Below, piece after piece: positions 1 to 6,302 of a stretch of 6,450 nucleotides of DNA. The notes under the pieces are model-generated. The model saw nothing but the letters and a program-made list of their open reading frames with translations, searched no databases and was not told where the DNA came from. The translations under genes and the position numbers were made by a program. Source of the DNA: an uncultured Lachnospiraceae bacterium (GTDB lineage: Bacteria; Bacillota; Clostridia; Lachnospirales; Lachnospiraceae); the NCBI GenBank assembly GCA_947178465.1, contig CAMWYL010000192.1, forward strand, positions 1 to 6,450, in the 5' to 3' direction. Position 1 is the stretch's first letter, and every line of letters starts with the position of its first letter.

Positions 1-1
1 T

Positions 2-28
2 GTAGACCCTATGGATTTGGTAAAGTAA
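2..28 (+). CDS. Possible 3' end of an upstream gene (partial)
   Basis: One frame is open from the window edge to a TAA at 26-28 and would encode the C-terminal residues VDPMDLVK. The stop overlaps the AAGGAGG ribosome binding site of the next gene, a spacing typical of genes inside an operon. In operons of this kind the gene ahead is often another branched-chain amino acid gene such as ilvB, ilvD or a leu gene, but eight residues are too few to assign a family. This call rests mainly on position. Confidence 0.3.
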   Translation, partial: VDPMDLVK

Positions 29-44
29 GGAGGTTTGTGTTTCC

Positions 45-527
45 ATGAAAAGAATATATTCCGTATCGGTAGAAAACAGAGCCGGCGTACTTTGCAAGGT
101 ATCGGGCCTGTTCTCGAGAAGATGCTTCAATATCGACAGCCTTGCCGTTGGGGAGACGGAAGACCCTGAGATTTCCTGCATGACGATTGTAAGCTCCGGG
201 AATCAGCGGACTATTGAGCAGATAGAGAAGCAGCTGAATAAAAAGATTGACGTTATCAAGGTAAAGACCTTTGAGGAGAAGGACAGCATCAGCAGGGAGT
301 TGATGCTGATTAAGGTGAAATATAACCGCGGAACGCGGCGCGACATTATGGAAATCTGTGAGATTATGAAGGCGGATATCGTTGACATGTCCAATACCAT
401 GATGATGATACAAATCTGCGACCTGCCGGAGCGCATCAAAGTCATGCTCGATATGCTCAAGTCCATAAGCATTGTAGAAGTAGCAAGAACCGGGACTTTG
501 GCTTTGCCTAAATGTGTTGACAATTAA
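45..527 (+). CDS. ilvN: Acetolactate synthase small (regulatory) subunit, first of two tandem paralogues
   Basis: This 160-residue protein matches the usual length of the bacterial acetolactate synthase regulatory subunit (E. coli IlvH has 163). The subunit binds the catalytic subunit, stimulates it and gives feedback inhibition by valine in the first common step of valine, leucine and isoleucine synthesis. An N-terminal ACT domain covers about residues 3-75 and the IlvN C-terminal domain about 82-157. Residues aligned with E. coli IlvH positions known from valine-resistance work are kept: N11, G14 and N29, in the motif FNIDSLAVG. Oddities are Cys27 in place of the usual glycine of RRGxN and Cys45 in place of the usual arginine before MTI. 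The end is also unusual, with ARTGTLALPK instead of ARTGxxGLxRG. The ATG has AAGGAGG at 27-33, 11 bases upstream. A second, more canonical ilvN follows after 56 bases. Family assignment is firm; whether this copy still senses valine is uncertain. Confidence 0.93.
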   Translation: MKRIYSVSVENRAGVLCKVSGLFSRRCFNIDSLAVGETEDPEISCMTIVSSGNQRTIEQIEKQLNKKIDVIKVKTFEEKDSISRELMLIKVKYNRGTRRDIMEICEIMKADIVDMSNTMMMIQICDLPERIKVMLDMLKSISIVEVARTGTLALPKCVDN

Positions 528-566
528 CATAATAGTTGCTAAAATTGAAATCGTGTATGAATTACC

Positions 567-574
567 GGAAGGAG
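567..574 (+). promoter_or_regulatory. Ribosome binding site fixing the start of the second ilvN
   Basis: GGAAGGAG lies 9 bases before the ATG at 584. The frame is open further upstream to an alternative start at 536, but that start has no such site. It would also add 16 residues (MLKLKSCMNY...) not found at the start of IlvN proteins. Confidence 0.8.
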
Positions 575-583
575 TGTATATTT

Positions 584-1084
584 ATGCAGAAGAGGGTTTT
601 TCAGCTTCTGGTTGACAATAATGCCGGCGTTTTGAGCCGCATATCAGGGCTTTTTTCAAGACGCGGCTACAATATTGAGAGCATTACGGCGGGTGTGACA
701 GCCGACCCGCGGTTTACACGCATTATTATCGTGACCTCAGGCGAGGAGGATATCCTTGACCAGATTGAGAAGCAGGTTGCGAAGCTTGTAGATGTCAGAG
801 ATATCCATGAATTGAAGCCGGACAACAGCGTATACAGAGAGCTTTGCCTGATTAAGGTCCGCTCTACACCGGAGAAGCGTCAGTCTGTTATTGCGGTGGC
901 GGATATTTTCAGGGCGAAGATTATTGATGTCAATATTGACAGCCTGATTGTGGAGCTTACGGGAAATCAGTCAAAAATTGAAGCATTTATCGCATTGCTT
1001 CAGGATTATGAAATCCTTGAAATTGCAAGGACGGGTATCTCAGGATTAGAGCGCGGTACGGAGAATGTCATTTATCTCGAGTAG
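584..1084 (+). CDS. ilvN: Acetolactate synthase small (regulatory) subunit, second tandem paralogue
   Basis: This 166-residue protein is the more canonical of the two small subunits. The ACT domain is at about residues 4-78 and contains NNAGVLSRISGLFSRRGYNI. Asn12, Gly15 and Asn30 correspond to E. coli IlvH N11, G14 and N29, which affect valine inhibition. The C-terminal IlvN domain (about 84-162) ends with the standard EIARTGISGLERG. Gly28 and Arg46, both replaced by cysteine in the preceding paralogue, are present here. The start at 584 is chosen over 536 because of the GGAAGGAG site and the fit to family length. It probably belongs to one transcript with the upstream ilvN and with ilvC, which starts 70 bases downstream. 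The large catalytic subunit is not in this window. Which paralogue regulates which large subunit cannot be told from sequence. Confidence 0.95.
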   Translation: MQKRVFQLLVDNNAGVLSRISGLFSRRGYNIESITAGVTADPRFTRIIIVTSGEEDILDQIEKQVAKLVDVRDIHELKPDNSVYRELCLIKVRSTPEKRQSVIAVADIFRAKIIDVNIDSLIVELTGNQSKIEAFIALLQDYEILEIARTGISGLERGTENVIYLE

Positions 1085-1154
1085 TGATTATACGATATTT
1101 ATGCATGAATAATACATAAAATATAAAATTTTTATTTTCTAGGAGGAAATTAAA

Positions 1155-2180
1155 ATGGCAGAAGCAAAGATTTACTATCAGGAGGATTGCAACCTTTCTC
1201 TTTTGGAGGGGAAGACAATCGCGGTTATCGGCTACGGCAGCCAGGGACATGCACATGCGTTGAATGCGAAGGAGTCAGGATGCAATGTTATTATCGGCCT
1301 TTATGAGGGCAGCAAGTCTTGGGACAAGGCTGTAAAGCAGGGCTTTGAGGTTTTCACGGCTGCAGAGGCTGCAAAGAAGGCAGATATTATTATGATCCTG
1401 ATCAATGACGAGCTGCAGGCAGATATGTATAAGAAGGATATCGAGCCGAACCTTGAAGCAGGCAACATGCTGATGTTTGCACACGGCTTTAACATTCATT
1501 TCGGCTGCATTAAGCCGCCCGCAAATGTAGACGTTACGATGATTGCACCGAAGGGACCCGGACACACGGTTCGTTCCGAGTATCAGGCAGGCAAGGGTGT
1601 TCCCTGTCTGGTAGCGGTAGAGCAGAATGCTACAGGCAAGGCGCTTGATATGGCGCTTGCATATGCGCTTGCAATCGGCGGAGCCAGAGCCGGTGTATTG
1701 GAGACCACCTTCAGAACAGAGACAGAGACTGATTTGTTCGGCGAGCAGGCAGTTCTTTGCGGCGGTGTCTGCGCACTGATGCAGGCAGGCTTCGAGACCT
1801 TGGTTGAGGCAGGCTATGACCCGAGAAACGCTTACTTTGAGTGTATCCATGAGATGAAGCTGATTGTAGATTTGATCTATCAGTCCGGCTTTGCGGGAAT
1901 GCGTTATTCCATCTCCAATACGGCAGAGTATGGCGATTATATCACAGGTCCGAAGATTATCACGGATGAGACGAAGAAGACGATGAAGAAAATCCTTTCT
2001 GATATTCAGGATGGTTCCTTCGCAAAGGAATTCCTTCTGGATATGTCTCCGGCAGGCCGTCAGGTTCACTTCAAGGCAATGAGAAAGCTTGCTGCGGAGC
2101 ATCCTTCTGAGAAGATTGGTGAGGAAGTTCGCAAGCTTTACAGCTGGAATAATGAAGAGGATAAGTTCATCAACAACTAA
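1155..2180 (+). CDS. ilvC: Ketol-acid reductoisomerase
   Basis: This 341-residue protein is a class I (short form) ketol-acid reductoisomerase. It isomerises and reduces 2-acetolactate or 2-aceto-2-hydroxybutyrate to the dihydroxy acid, using Mg2+ and NAD(P)H. The Rossmann nucleotide-binding motif IGYGSQGHAHALN is at residues 25-37. The cofactor-selecting loop LYEGSKS (49-55) keeps both serines, which suggests NADPH, although Glu51 is an acidic residue inside it. The family active-site histidine lies in FAHGFNIHF (108-116), followed by MIAPKGPGHTVR (129-140). The expected metal ligands are Asp193 and Glu197 in TDLFGEQ, and Glu229 and Glu233 in AYFECIHEMK. AGGAGG at 1141-1146 lies 8 bases before the ATG. 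The 70-base gap before it is very AT-rich, so an internal promoter is possible, but I see no convincing -35/-10 pair. The gene is intact and ends the operon at a terminator. Confidence 0.98.
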   Translation: MAEAKIYYQEDCNLSLLEGKTIAVIGYGSQGHAHALNAKESGCNVIIGLYEGSKSWDKAVKQGFEVFTAAEAAKKADIIMILINDELQADMYKKDIEPNLEAGNMLMFAHGFNIHFGCIKPPANVDVTMIAPKGPGHTVRSEYQAGKGVPCLVAVEQNATGKALDMALAYALAIGGARAGVLETTFRTETETDLFGEQAVLCGGVCALMQAGFETLVEAGYDPRNAYFECIHEMKLIVDLIYQSGFAGMRYSISNTAEYGDYITGPKIITDETKKTMKKILSDIQDGSFAKEFLLDMSPAGRQVHFKAMRKLAAEHPSEKIGEEVRKLYSWNNEEDKFINN

Positions 2181-2203
2181 TCTGAAAAGAACATAAGGTA
2201 CTG

Positions 2204-2246
2204 AAAGGGAGGAAGGCGAAGCATGTGTTTTGCTTCCTCTCTTTTT
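2204..2246 (+). terminator. Rho-independent terminator of the ilv operon
   Basis: A 5' arm AAAGGGAGGAAG (2204-2215) pairs with CTTCCTCTCTTT (2233-2244), with one G.U pair. After a one-base bulge the inner CGAAG (2217-2221) can pair with TTTTG (2228-2232), leaving a loop of about 6 bases. A run of five T (2242-2246) follows directly. It starts 23 bases after the ilvC stop codon. Confidence 0.88.
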
Positions 2247-2247
2247 A

Positions 2248-2253
2248 TATAAT
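2248..2253 (+). promoter_or_regulatory. Candidate -10 box for the flavoprotein gene
   Basis: A perfect TATAAT begins one base after the T-run of the ilvC terminator. A transcript starting around 2260 would just include the ribosome binding site at 2271-2278. No good -35 hexamer is seen at 16-18 bases (only TGTTTT-like sequence inside the hairpin), so this is tentative. Confidence 0.35.
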
Positions 2254-2270
2254 AATGAATAAGAGTAACG

Positions 2271-2278
2271 GGAAGGAG
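2271..2278 (+). promoter_or_regulatory. Ribosome binding site that selects a GTG start
   Basis: GGAAGGAG is placed 9 bases before GTG 2288. The in-frame ATG at 2255 and GTG at 2225 lie upstream of this site, and the latter sits inside the terminator loop, so neither can be served by it. The protein starting at 2288 begins with the expected flavodoxin first strand, (M)NILVINGSPKG. Confidence 0.8.
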
Positions 2279-2287
2279 AATATTATC

Positions 2288-3631
2288 GTGAATATTTTGG
2301 TTATCAACGGCAGCCCCAAGGGGGAGAACAGCATTACGCTACAGACTATGTTATACTTACAGAAGCACTTTCCGAAGCATAGCTTTGAATTCCTGCACGC
2401 GGGACAGCGCATCCGGGCATTGGAGAAGGACTTTGCGCCCGCCAAAGAAGCGTTGGAGCGGGCGGAGCTTATTGTATTTTCTTATCCGGTATATACGTTT
2501 CTGGCACCCGGCCAGCTTCACCGTTTTATAGAGCTTATGAAGCAGTCAGGCGTCTGTCTTTCAGACAAGTATGCGACACAGTTTACCACCTCCAAGCACT
2601 TTTACGATGTTACAGCACATCGCTATATTCAGGAGAATTGTCAGGATATGGGGTTAAAATTTGTAAAAGGGCTGTCCGCGGATATGGAGGACCTTTTAAA
2701 GCCCCGCGGCAGGAAAGAAGCAGTTATGTTCTTTCGGTACGTTCTGTGGTGTATGAAGCAGGGCAGCTATGAGCCCTTCCCTGCGCCTGCAGAGGCTCCT
2801 GTCCGTATGCCTGTCTACATTCCGGAAACCTCGAGTCGGAAAAAGAGCGGTAAGGTTGTAATTGTCACGGATGCTTCTGCGGAGAATGGTCAGCTGCGGA
2901 GCATGATTGCACGCTTTCAGCTTGTCCTGCCTTTACACAGCGAGGTTGTAAATATCCGTGATTACCCCTTTCAGGGAGGCTGCCTTGGCTGTTTTCACTG
3001 TGCTCCTGCAGGCAAATGTATATATAAAGACGGGTTTGACGAATTCCTGCGCAATGAAATTCAGCGAGCAGATGCGGTCGTGTATGCATTTTCCATTCAG
3101 GACCATTCCATGGGAGCGATTTTTAAAAAGTATGACGACCGGCAGTTCTGTAACGGACACCGCACCGTCACCATGGGAAGCCCTGTCGGATATTTAATCA
3201 GCGGCGCTTACAGTCGGGAGGAAAATCTCAGAATGGTTATCGAAGGGCGAAGCGCGGTTGGCGGGAACTTCCTTGCGGGAGTTGCTACGGATGAGACGGA
3301 TCCGGATGCTGCCATTGACCGTATGGCGCATACACTGGCTTATGCGCTCCGGAATCATCACACGCAGCCGCAGAATTTCTACGGCGTGGGCGGGATGAAG
3401 ATTTTCCGCGATTTGATTTTCCAGATGCAGGGAATGATGAAGGAAGACCATCGGTTCTTTAAGGCACATGGACAGTATGATTTCCCGCAGAAGCAGCCTG
3501 GTACGATTCTGAAAATGTATCTGGTGGGCGGACTGCTTTCCATGCCTGCGGTTCAAAAGAAAATGGGGAATAAAATGACTGAGGGAATGCTTGCACCTTA
3601 TCGGAAGGTTTTGGAGGACACCAAAAAATAA
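2288..3631 (+). CDS. Two-domain flavodoxin-fold NAD(P)H-dependent oxidoreductase with iron-sulfur flavoprotein-like cysteine motif
   Basis: This 447-residue cytoplasmic protein starts at GTG 2288. The N-terminal domain (about residues 1-150) opens with NILVINGSPKG, the strand and phosphate loop of flavodoxin/NADPH-dependent FMN reductase folds, followed by ELIVFSYPVYTFLAPGQLHRFIE (60-82). A proline-rich linker (about 162-187) leads to a second flavodoxin-like domain beginning GKVVIVTDASAENGQ (188-202). That domain carries GCLGCFHCAPAGKC: Cys232, Cys235, Cys238 and Cys244 form C-x2-C-x2-C-x5-C. This fits the CX2CX2CX4-7C pattern of iron-sulfur flavoproteins, which bind FMN and a 4Fe-4S cluster. 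A C-terminal stretch of about 80 residues from 366 is basic and has no assignable fold. The domain calls come from motif recognition; substrate and electron partner are unknown. The 2H phosphoesterase-like gene follows after 28 bases and is probably cotranscribed. Confidence 0.82.
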   Translation: MNILVINGSPKGENSITLQTMLYLQKHFPKHSFEFLHAGQRIRALEKDFAPAKEALERAELIVFSYPVYTFLAPGQLHRFIELMKQSGVCLSDKYATQFTTSKHFYDVTAHRYIQENCQDMGLKFVKGLSADMEDLLKPRGRKEAVMFFRYVLWCMKQGSYEPFPAPAEAPVRMPVYIPETSSRKKSGKVVIVTDASAENGQLRSMIARFQLVLPLHSEVVNIRDYPFQGGCLGCFHCAPAGKCIYKDGFDEFLRNEIQRADAVVYAFSIQDHSMGAIFKKYDDRQFCNGHRTVTMGSPVGYLISGAYSREENLRMVIEGRSAVGGNFLAGVATDETDPDAAIDRMAHTLAYALRNHHTQPQNFYGVGGMKIFRDLIFQMQGMMKEDHRFFKAHGQYDFPQKQPGTILKMYLVGGLLSMPAVQKKMGNKMTEGMLAPYRKVLEDTKK

Positions 3632-3647
3632 TCCGGGGGGAAAGTCC

Positions 3648-3652
3648 GGGAG
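3648..3652 (+). promoter_or_regulatory. Ribosome binding site fixing the start of the 2H gene
   Basis: GGGAG lies 7 bases before ATG 3660. An in-frame TTG at 3591 would overlap the upstream gene and add 23 residues (MHLIGRFWRT...) with no family support, so 3660 is the better start. Confidence 0.6.
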
Positions 3653-3659
3653 ATTGAAA

Positions 3660-4184
3660 ATGTATCTGATATCTGCATATTTTGATGATGTGACGAACAA
3701 AAAAATACAGCGGCTGATCCATCAGGTTGCGGCAAGAACAAATAATACCTTTATGACAGACAACCATGTACCGCCGCATATGACAATATCATCCATAGAG
3801 GCGAGGTCGGCGGAGGTTCTTCTTCCGCCGCTCAGTGCCTTAGAGGGGGCATTGGCACGCGGAAGCGTGCAGTTTGTCTCCGTCGGTCAATTACTGCCGT
3901 ATGTTCTGTATATAACGCCGGTGCTGAATGCGTATCTGCAAGACTTATCTGAGCAGATATATGCGGCGGTATCGGAAATCGAACAAACCTCCGTGAGTAA
4001 ATACTATAGGCCGCTGTCATGGCTGCCGCATGTCACGATAGCGAAGACCTTATCACAAGAACAGATGCGGGAAGCCTTTGCGGTGGTTCAGGACAGCTTT
4101 GGGGTATTTGAGGGACAGATTACGGAAATCGGCGTGGCAAGGACGAATCCCCATGAGGATATTTTGCGGTTTCCACTGACATAG
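3660..4184 (+). CDS. 2H phosphoesterase superfamily protein, LigT / 2'-5' RNA ligase-like
   Basis: This 174-residue cytoplasmic protein has the two hallmark HxT motifs of the 2H phosphoesterase superfamily: PPHMTIS with His40 and Thr42, and LPHVTIA with His124 and Thr126. They are spaced 84 residues apart, as expected for the duplicated half-domains that place two histidines in one active site. Members include bacterial 2'-5' RNA ligases, RNA cyclic phosphodiesterases and cyclic phosphate hydrolases, so the substrate is probably a 2',3'- or 2'-5'-linked phosphodiester, but it cannot be specified from sequence. The N-terminus MYLISAYFDD is a plausible first strand. It follows the flavoprotein gene by 28 bases with no terminator between them, which suggests cotranscription, though no shared pathway is known to me. 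No clear terminator follows it. Confidence 0.85.
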   Translation: MYLISAYFDDVTNKKIQRLIHQVAARTNNTFMTDNHVPPHMTISSIEARSAEVLLPPLSALEGALARGSVQFVSVGQLLPYVLYITPVLNAYLQDLSEQIYAAVSEIEQTSVSKYYRPLSWLPHVTIAKTLSQEQMREAFAVVQDSFGVFEGQITEIGVARTNPHEDILRFPLT

Positions 4185-4224
4185 ACTGCTTCCCCAAGAA
4201 ATTTATGATTAGAATATCGGAAAT

Positions 4225-4257
4225 GATGCAACTTTGATGCAATTTTGATACAACTTT
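4225..4257 (+). repeat. Three 11-bp tandem repeats upstream of the repeat-protein gene
   Basis: GATGCAACTTT, GATGCAATTTT and GATACAACTTT stand head to tail, followed by a partial fourth unit, GAT(G). The unit is close to one helical turn. The rest of the 162-base region 4185-4352 holds no ORF and no convincing promoter. The repeats could be regulator sites or vestigial coding repeats. Confidence 0.7.
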
Positions 4258-4292
4258 GATGGATGACTCATGTAAAGTAGAAACAGGACAGT

Positions 4293-4313
4293 GTTATCAC
4301 TAAGACGGATAAC
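4293..4313. promoter_or_regulatory. Small inverted repeat, possible operator
   Basis: GTTATC (4293-4298) and GATAAC (4308-4313) form a perfect 6-bp inverted repeat with a 9-base spacer, 40 bases upstream of the repeat-protein start. It could be a protein binding site or a weak 5' UTR hairpin. Repeats this short arise easily by chance. Confidence 0.25.
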
Positions 4314-4337
4314 CGTATTCCATACAAATGCTTTGTC

Positions 4338-4343
4338 GAGGAG
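4338..4343 (+). promoter_or_regulatory. Ribosome binding site fixing the start of the repeat-protein gene
   Basis: GAGGAG lies 9 bases before ATG 4353, but only 3 bases before the alternative in-frame GTG at 4347, so 4353 is preferred. Confidence 0.65.
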
Positions 4344-4352
4344 TGTGTGCGA

Positions 4353-5726
4353 ATGAAAAGGAGAAAACAGAATCCATCAATAAGTATGCTTTTTGCGTTG
4401 TTTGTTATGAGTATTCTTCTTATGAAAATGCAGGTAAATGCAGCTGAGGAGAATACGACAGCTTCAGAGGGTGATATTGCAGGCGGTACCTATAAGGATA
4501 TCGTCTGGCGCATTGACGCTTCCGGTAAGCTGACGGTGACGGGAACGGGAGATTTTTCGGCATATGCAGGGTATGACAGAGCACCATGGTACGATTATCA
4601 CTATGACATTTATTCAGCAGAGGTTACTGTCGAAGGCATGACGAATGCCTCTTTTATGTTCTACAACTGTAGCAATATGACCGACGTGAACCTGTCCGGA
4701 TTCGACACAAGCAAGGTAACTGATATGAGCAGTATGTTTTCAGGTTGTAGTCGTCTTGCAAAATTAGATACAAGCAGCTTTGACACAAGTAATGTGACAG
4801 ATATGGGCGGCATGTTTTACGATGACAGATGTCTGACAGATTTAGACGTAGGGCATTTCAGCACGGGCAATGTAACGGATATGAGCTACATGTTTTTGGG
4901 ATGCAGCGGACTGACAGATTTGAATTTAAGCAACTTTGATACAAGAAATGTAACGGATATGGATTCTATGTTTAGAGAATGCAGCAGGTTAAAATGCGTT
5001 GATGTGAGCAGCTTTGATACCGGGAATGTGACAAACATGGGGGGCATGTTTTGGGAATGTGGCGGGTTGACGAATTTAGATTTAAGCAGCTTTAATACCG
5101 GGAATGTAACAGATATGCATGCCATGTTTTGGGAATGCGGCAGGTTAACGAATCTGAATTTAAGTAATTTTGATACAAGAAACGTAACGAGTATGCGGTA
5201 TATGTTTGGGGACTGTTACGGCTTGTTAAGCTTAGACGTAAGCCATTTCAACACAGGCAATGTAACAGATATGTATGAGATGTTTTATAACTGTCACAAA
5301 TTGACAAGCTTAGATATAAGCAATTTTGATACAGGCAATGTAACGAATATGCAGTCCATGTTCAAAAATTGCCTTTCCTTAAACAAGCCGGATTTGAGCG
5401 GCTTTGACACACATAACGTAGTCGATATTCAATCCATGTTTTATAGTTGCGACAATCTTGTAAGCTTAGATTTAAGCGGTTTTGATACAGGCAATGTGGT
5501 TGATATGAATACCATGTTTTATAATTGCCGCAGCCTGACAAGCTTGGATTTAAGCGGCTTTGATACAGGCAGCGTAGTCAATATGCAGTCCATGTTTTGT
5601 AACTGTGACAATCTTGTAAGCTTGGATTTAAGCGGTTTTGATACAGGCAACGTAGAAGATATCAATTTTAGGATTTATAATTGCCACAGCCTGACACGCT
5701 TGGAGTTAAGCATGTTGGAGACATGA
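4353..5726 (+). CDS. Secreted BspA-type (DUF285) leucine-rich-repeat protein, N-terminal part cut short by an in-frame TGA
   Basis: This 457-residue product has a signal peptide: basic MKRRKQ, hydrophobic core about residues 12-24, and likely cleavage after QVNA (30/31). There is no lipobox cysteine. Residues 41-100 form the entry domain usual in BspA-like proteins, with GGTYKDIVWRIDASGKLTVTGTG and APWYD. From residue 102 come 14 units of exactly 26 residues, consensus MFxxCxxLTxLDLSxFDTGNVTDMxx (DUF285 / BspA-type LRR). The MF pair falls at 102, 128, 154 and so on to 414, with the 14th unit altered to RI at 440. Family members are surface or secreted proteins, some implicated in adhesion; no ligand can be inferred. 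Translation stops at TGA 5724-5726 inside unit 14, and the same frame and register resume immediately after it. The gene is visibly more AT-rich than the ilv genes. Alternatives are recent nonsense mutation, sequencing error or readthrough; I favour mutation. Confidence 0.88.
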   Translation: MKRRKQNPSISMLFALFVMSILLMKMQVNAAEENTTASEGDIAGGTYKDIVWRIDASGKLTVTGTGDFSAYAGYDRAPWYDYHYDIYSAEVTVEGMTNASFMFYNCSNMTDVNLSGFDTSKVTDMSSMFSGCSRLAKLDTSSFDTSNVTDMGGMFYDDRCLTDLDVGHFSTGNVTDMSYMFLGCSGLTDLNLSNFDTRNVTDMDSMFRECSRLKCVDVSSFDTGNVTNMGGMFWECGGLTNLDLSSFNTGNVTDMHAMFWECGRLTNLNLSNFDTRNVTSMRYMFGDCYGLLSLDVSHFNTGNVTDMYEMFYNCHKLTSLDISNFDTGNVTNMQSMFKNCLSLNKPDLSGFDTHNVVDIQSMFYSCDNLVSLDLSGFDTGNVVDMNTMFYNCRSLTSLDLSGFDTGSVVNMQSMFCNCDNLVSLDLSGFDTGNVEDINFRIYNCHSLTRLELSMLET

Positions 5727-6302
5727 ATTGAAGAATATATGAATGGTATGTTTTATAATTGTGGCAGCCTGACAAGCTTGGATTTAAGCAGTTTTGATAC
5801 AAGCAGGGTAGAATATATGATTTCTATGTTTGAAGGCTGCCATAATCTGACGGATATCAGTGTAAAAGACAGTCGTAAAGAATCGTCCGTAAATATGACT
5901 TTATTTTTTAGAAACTGTGAGAAATTATTTGAGGCGAATATGGAAAACGCGCAGGAAAAAGCAATGACAAATATACCGGCTCTGTTCAAAAGCGACGAAA
6001 GGTCGTCCGTTATGGATGAAATGATACCACACAAAGAGCCGGTTGCAGATATCACTTTGTTTTTCGAAAGCAATATTCGACAGATTATGGTGAATGAAGT
6101 AAATATGGATGTCGTTTCCGGGGAGTATTGTGGTATCATTGGATTAAATATAAAAAACTTTGATACAAAGAATGTGAAATTCATGAGCTATATGTTTAAG
6201 GACTGCGGCAGTCTTACCTATCTGAACTTAAGCAATTTTGATATGAGCAGTGTGAAGAAGGCTGCTTCCATGCTTTCCGGATGCAACAGTTTGATGATGA
6301 TT
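4656..6302 (+). repeat. 78-bp coding repeat array (26-residue DUF285/BspA LRR units)
   Basis: About 22 tandem units are present. The MF codons recur every 78 bp from 4656 through 5748 and 5826 without any indel, even across the TGA. Units at residues 494-597 (about 5832-6143) keep the spacing but have lost most consensus residues. One unit near 6117-6140 is 8 codons short, and two good units follow at 6192 and 6270. A second-order 156-bp repeat is visible: 5436-5591 and 5592-5747 share the order CDNLVSLDLSGFDTGNV then YNCxSLTxL. Confidence 0.9.
5724..5726 (+). other. In-frame TGA interrupting the repeat gene
   Basis: The TGA occupies the codon after the DT of the FDT motif. In other units this codon is Gly (GGC, GGG), Ser (AGC, AGT), Arg (AGA) or His (CAT). 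A single base change from AGA or GGA would create it. Surrounding residues are also off consensus (SMLET then IEEYM instead of SGFDTGNVEDM), but codon count and frame are exactly preserved. Every other gene here ends in TAA or TAG. Confidence 0.9.

Noticed and set aside
9..530. Minus-strand open frame of 173 codons opposite the first ilvN
   Set aside because: It mirrors the ilvN gene almost end to end and has no family features or operon context.
1098..1120. Imperfect hairpin between the second ilvN and ilvC (TTTATGCAT / ATACATAAA)
   Set aside because: It has a mismatch, is all A/T-rich and lacks a GC stem, so it is neither a credible terminator nor a recognisable riboswitch.
1085..1154. Internal promoter for ilvC in the AT-rich gap
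   Set aside because: TATAAA-like words exist, but no -35 hexamer is properly spaced; AT-richness alone explains them.
1275..2102. Long open frame on the minus strand opposite ilvC (275 codons)
   Set aside because: It is antisense to an intact, highly conserved ilvC, has no recognisable domain and is explained by codon bias of the true gene.
3194..3779. Overlapping minus-strand frames across the flavoprotein/2H junction
   Set aside because: They are low-complexity shadows of two plus-strand genes with good motifs and ribosome binding sites.
5724..5726. UGA read as selenocysteine or tryptophan
   Set aside because: The position holds Gly, Ser, Arg or His in other units and never Cys or Trp. 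All Trp codons seen are TGG, and I see no selenocysteine insertion hairpin evident just downstream. DUF285 proteins are common in UGA=Trp mycoplasmas, but the other genes do not look mycoplasmal.
5690..5750. Pair of compensating frameshifts around the stop
   Set aside because: The unit has exactly 78 bp. Shifted alignments to the consensus need several indels plus substitutions and do not fit better than substitutions alone.
4656..6302. CRISPR array or non-coding satellite
   Set aside because: The 78-bp periodicity is purely coding, with a conserved 26-residue protein motif and no repeat/spacer structure.
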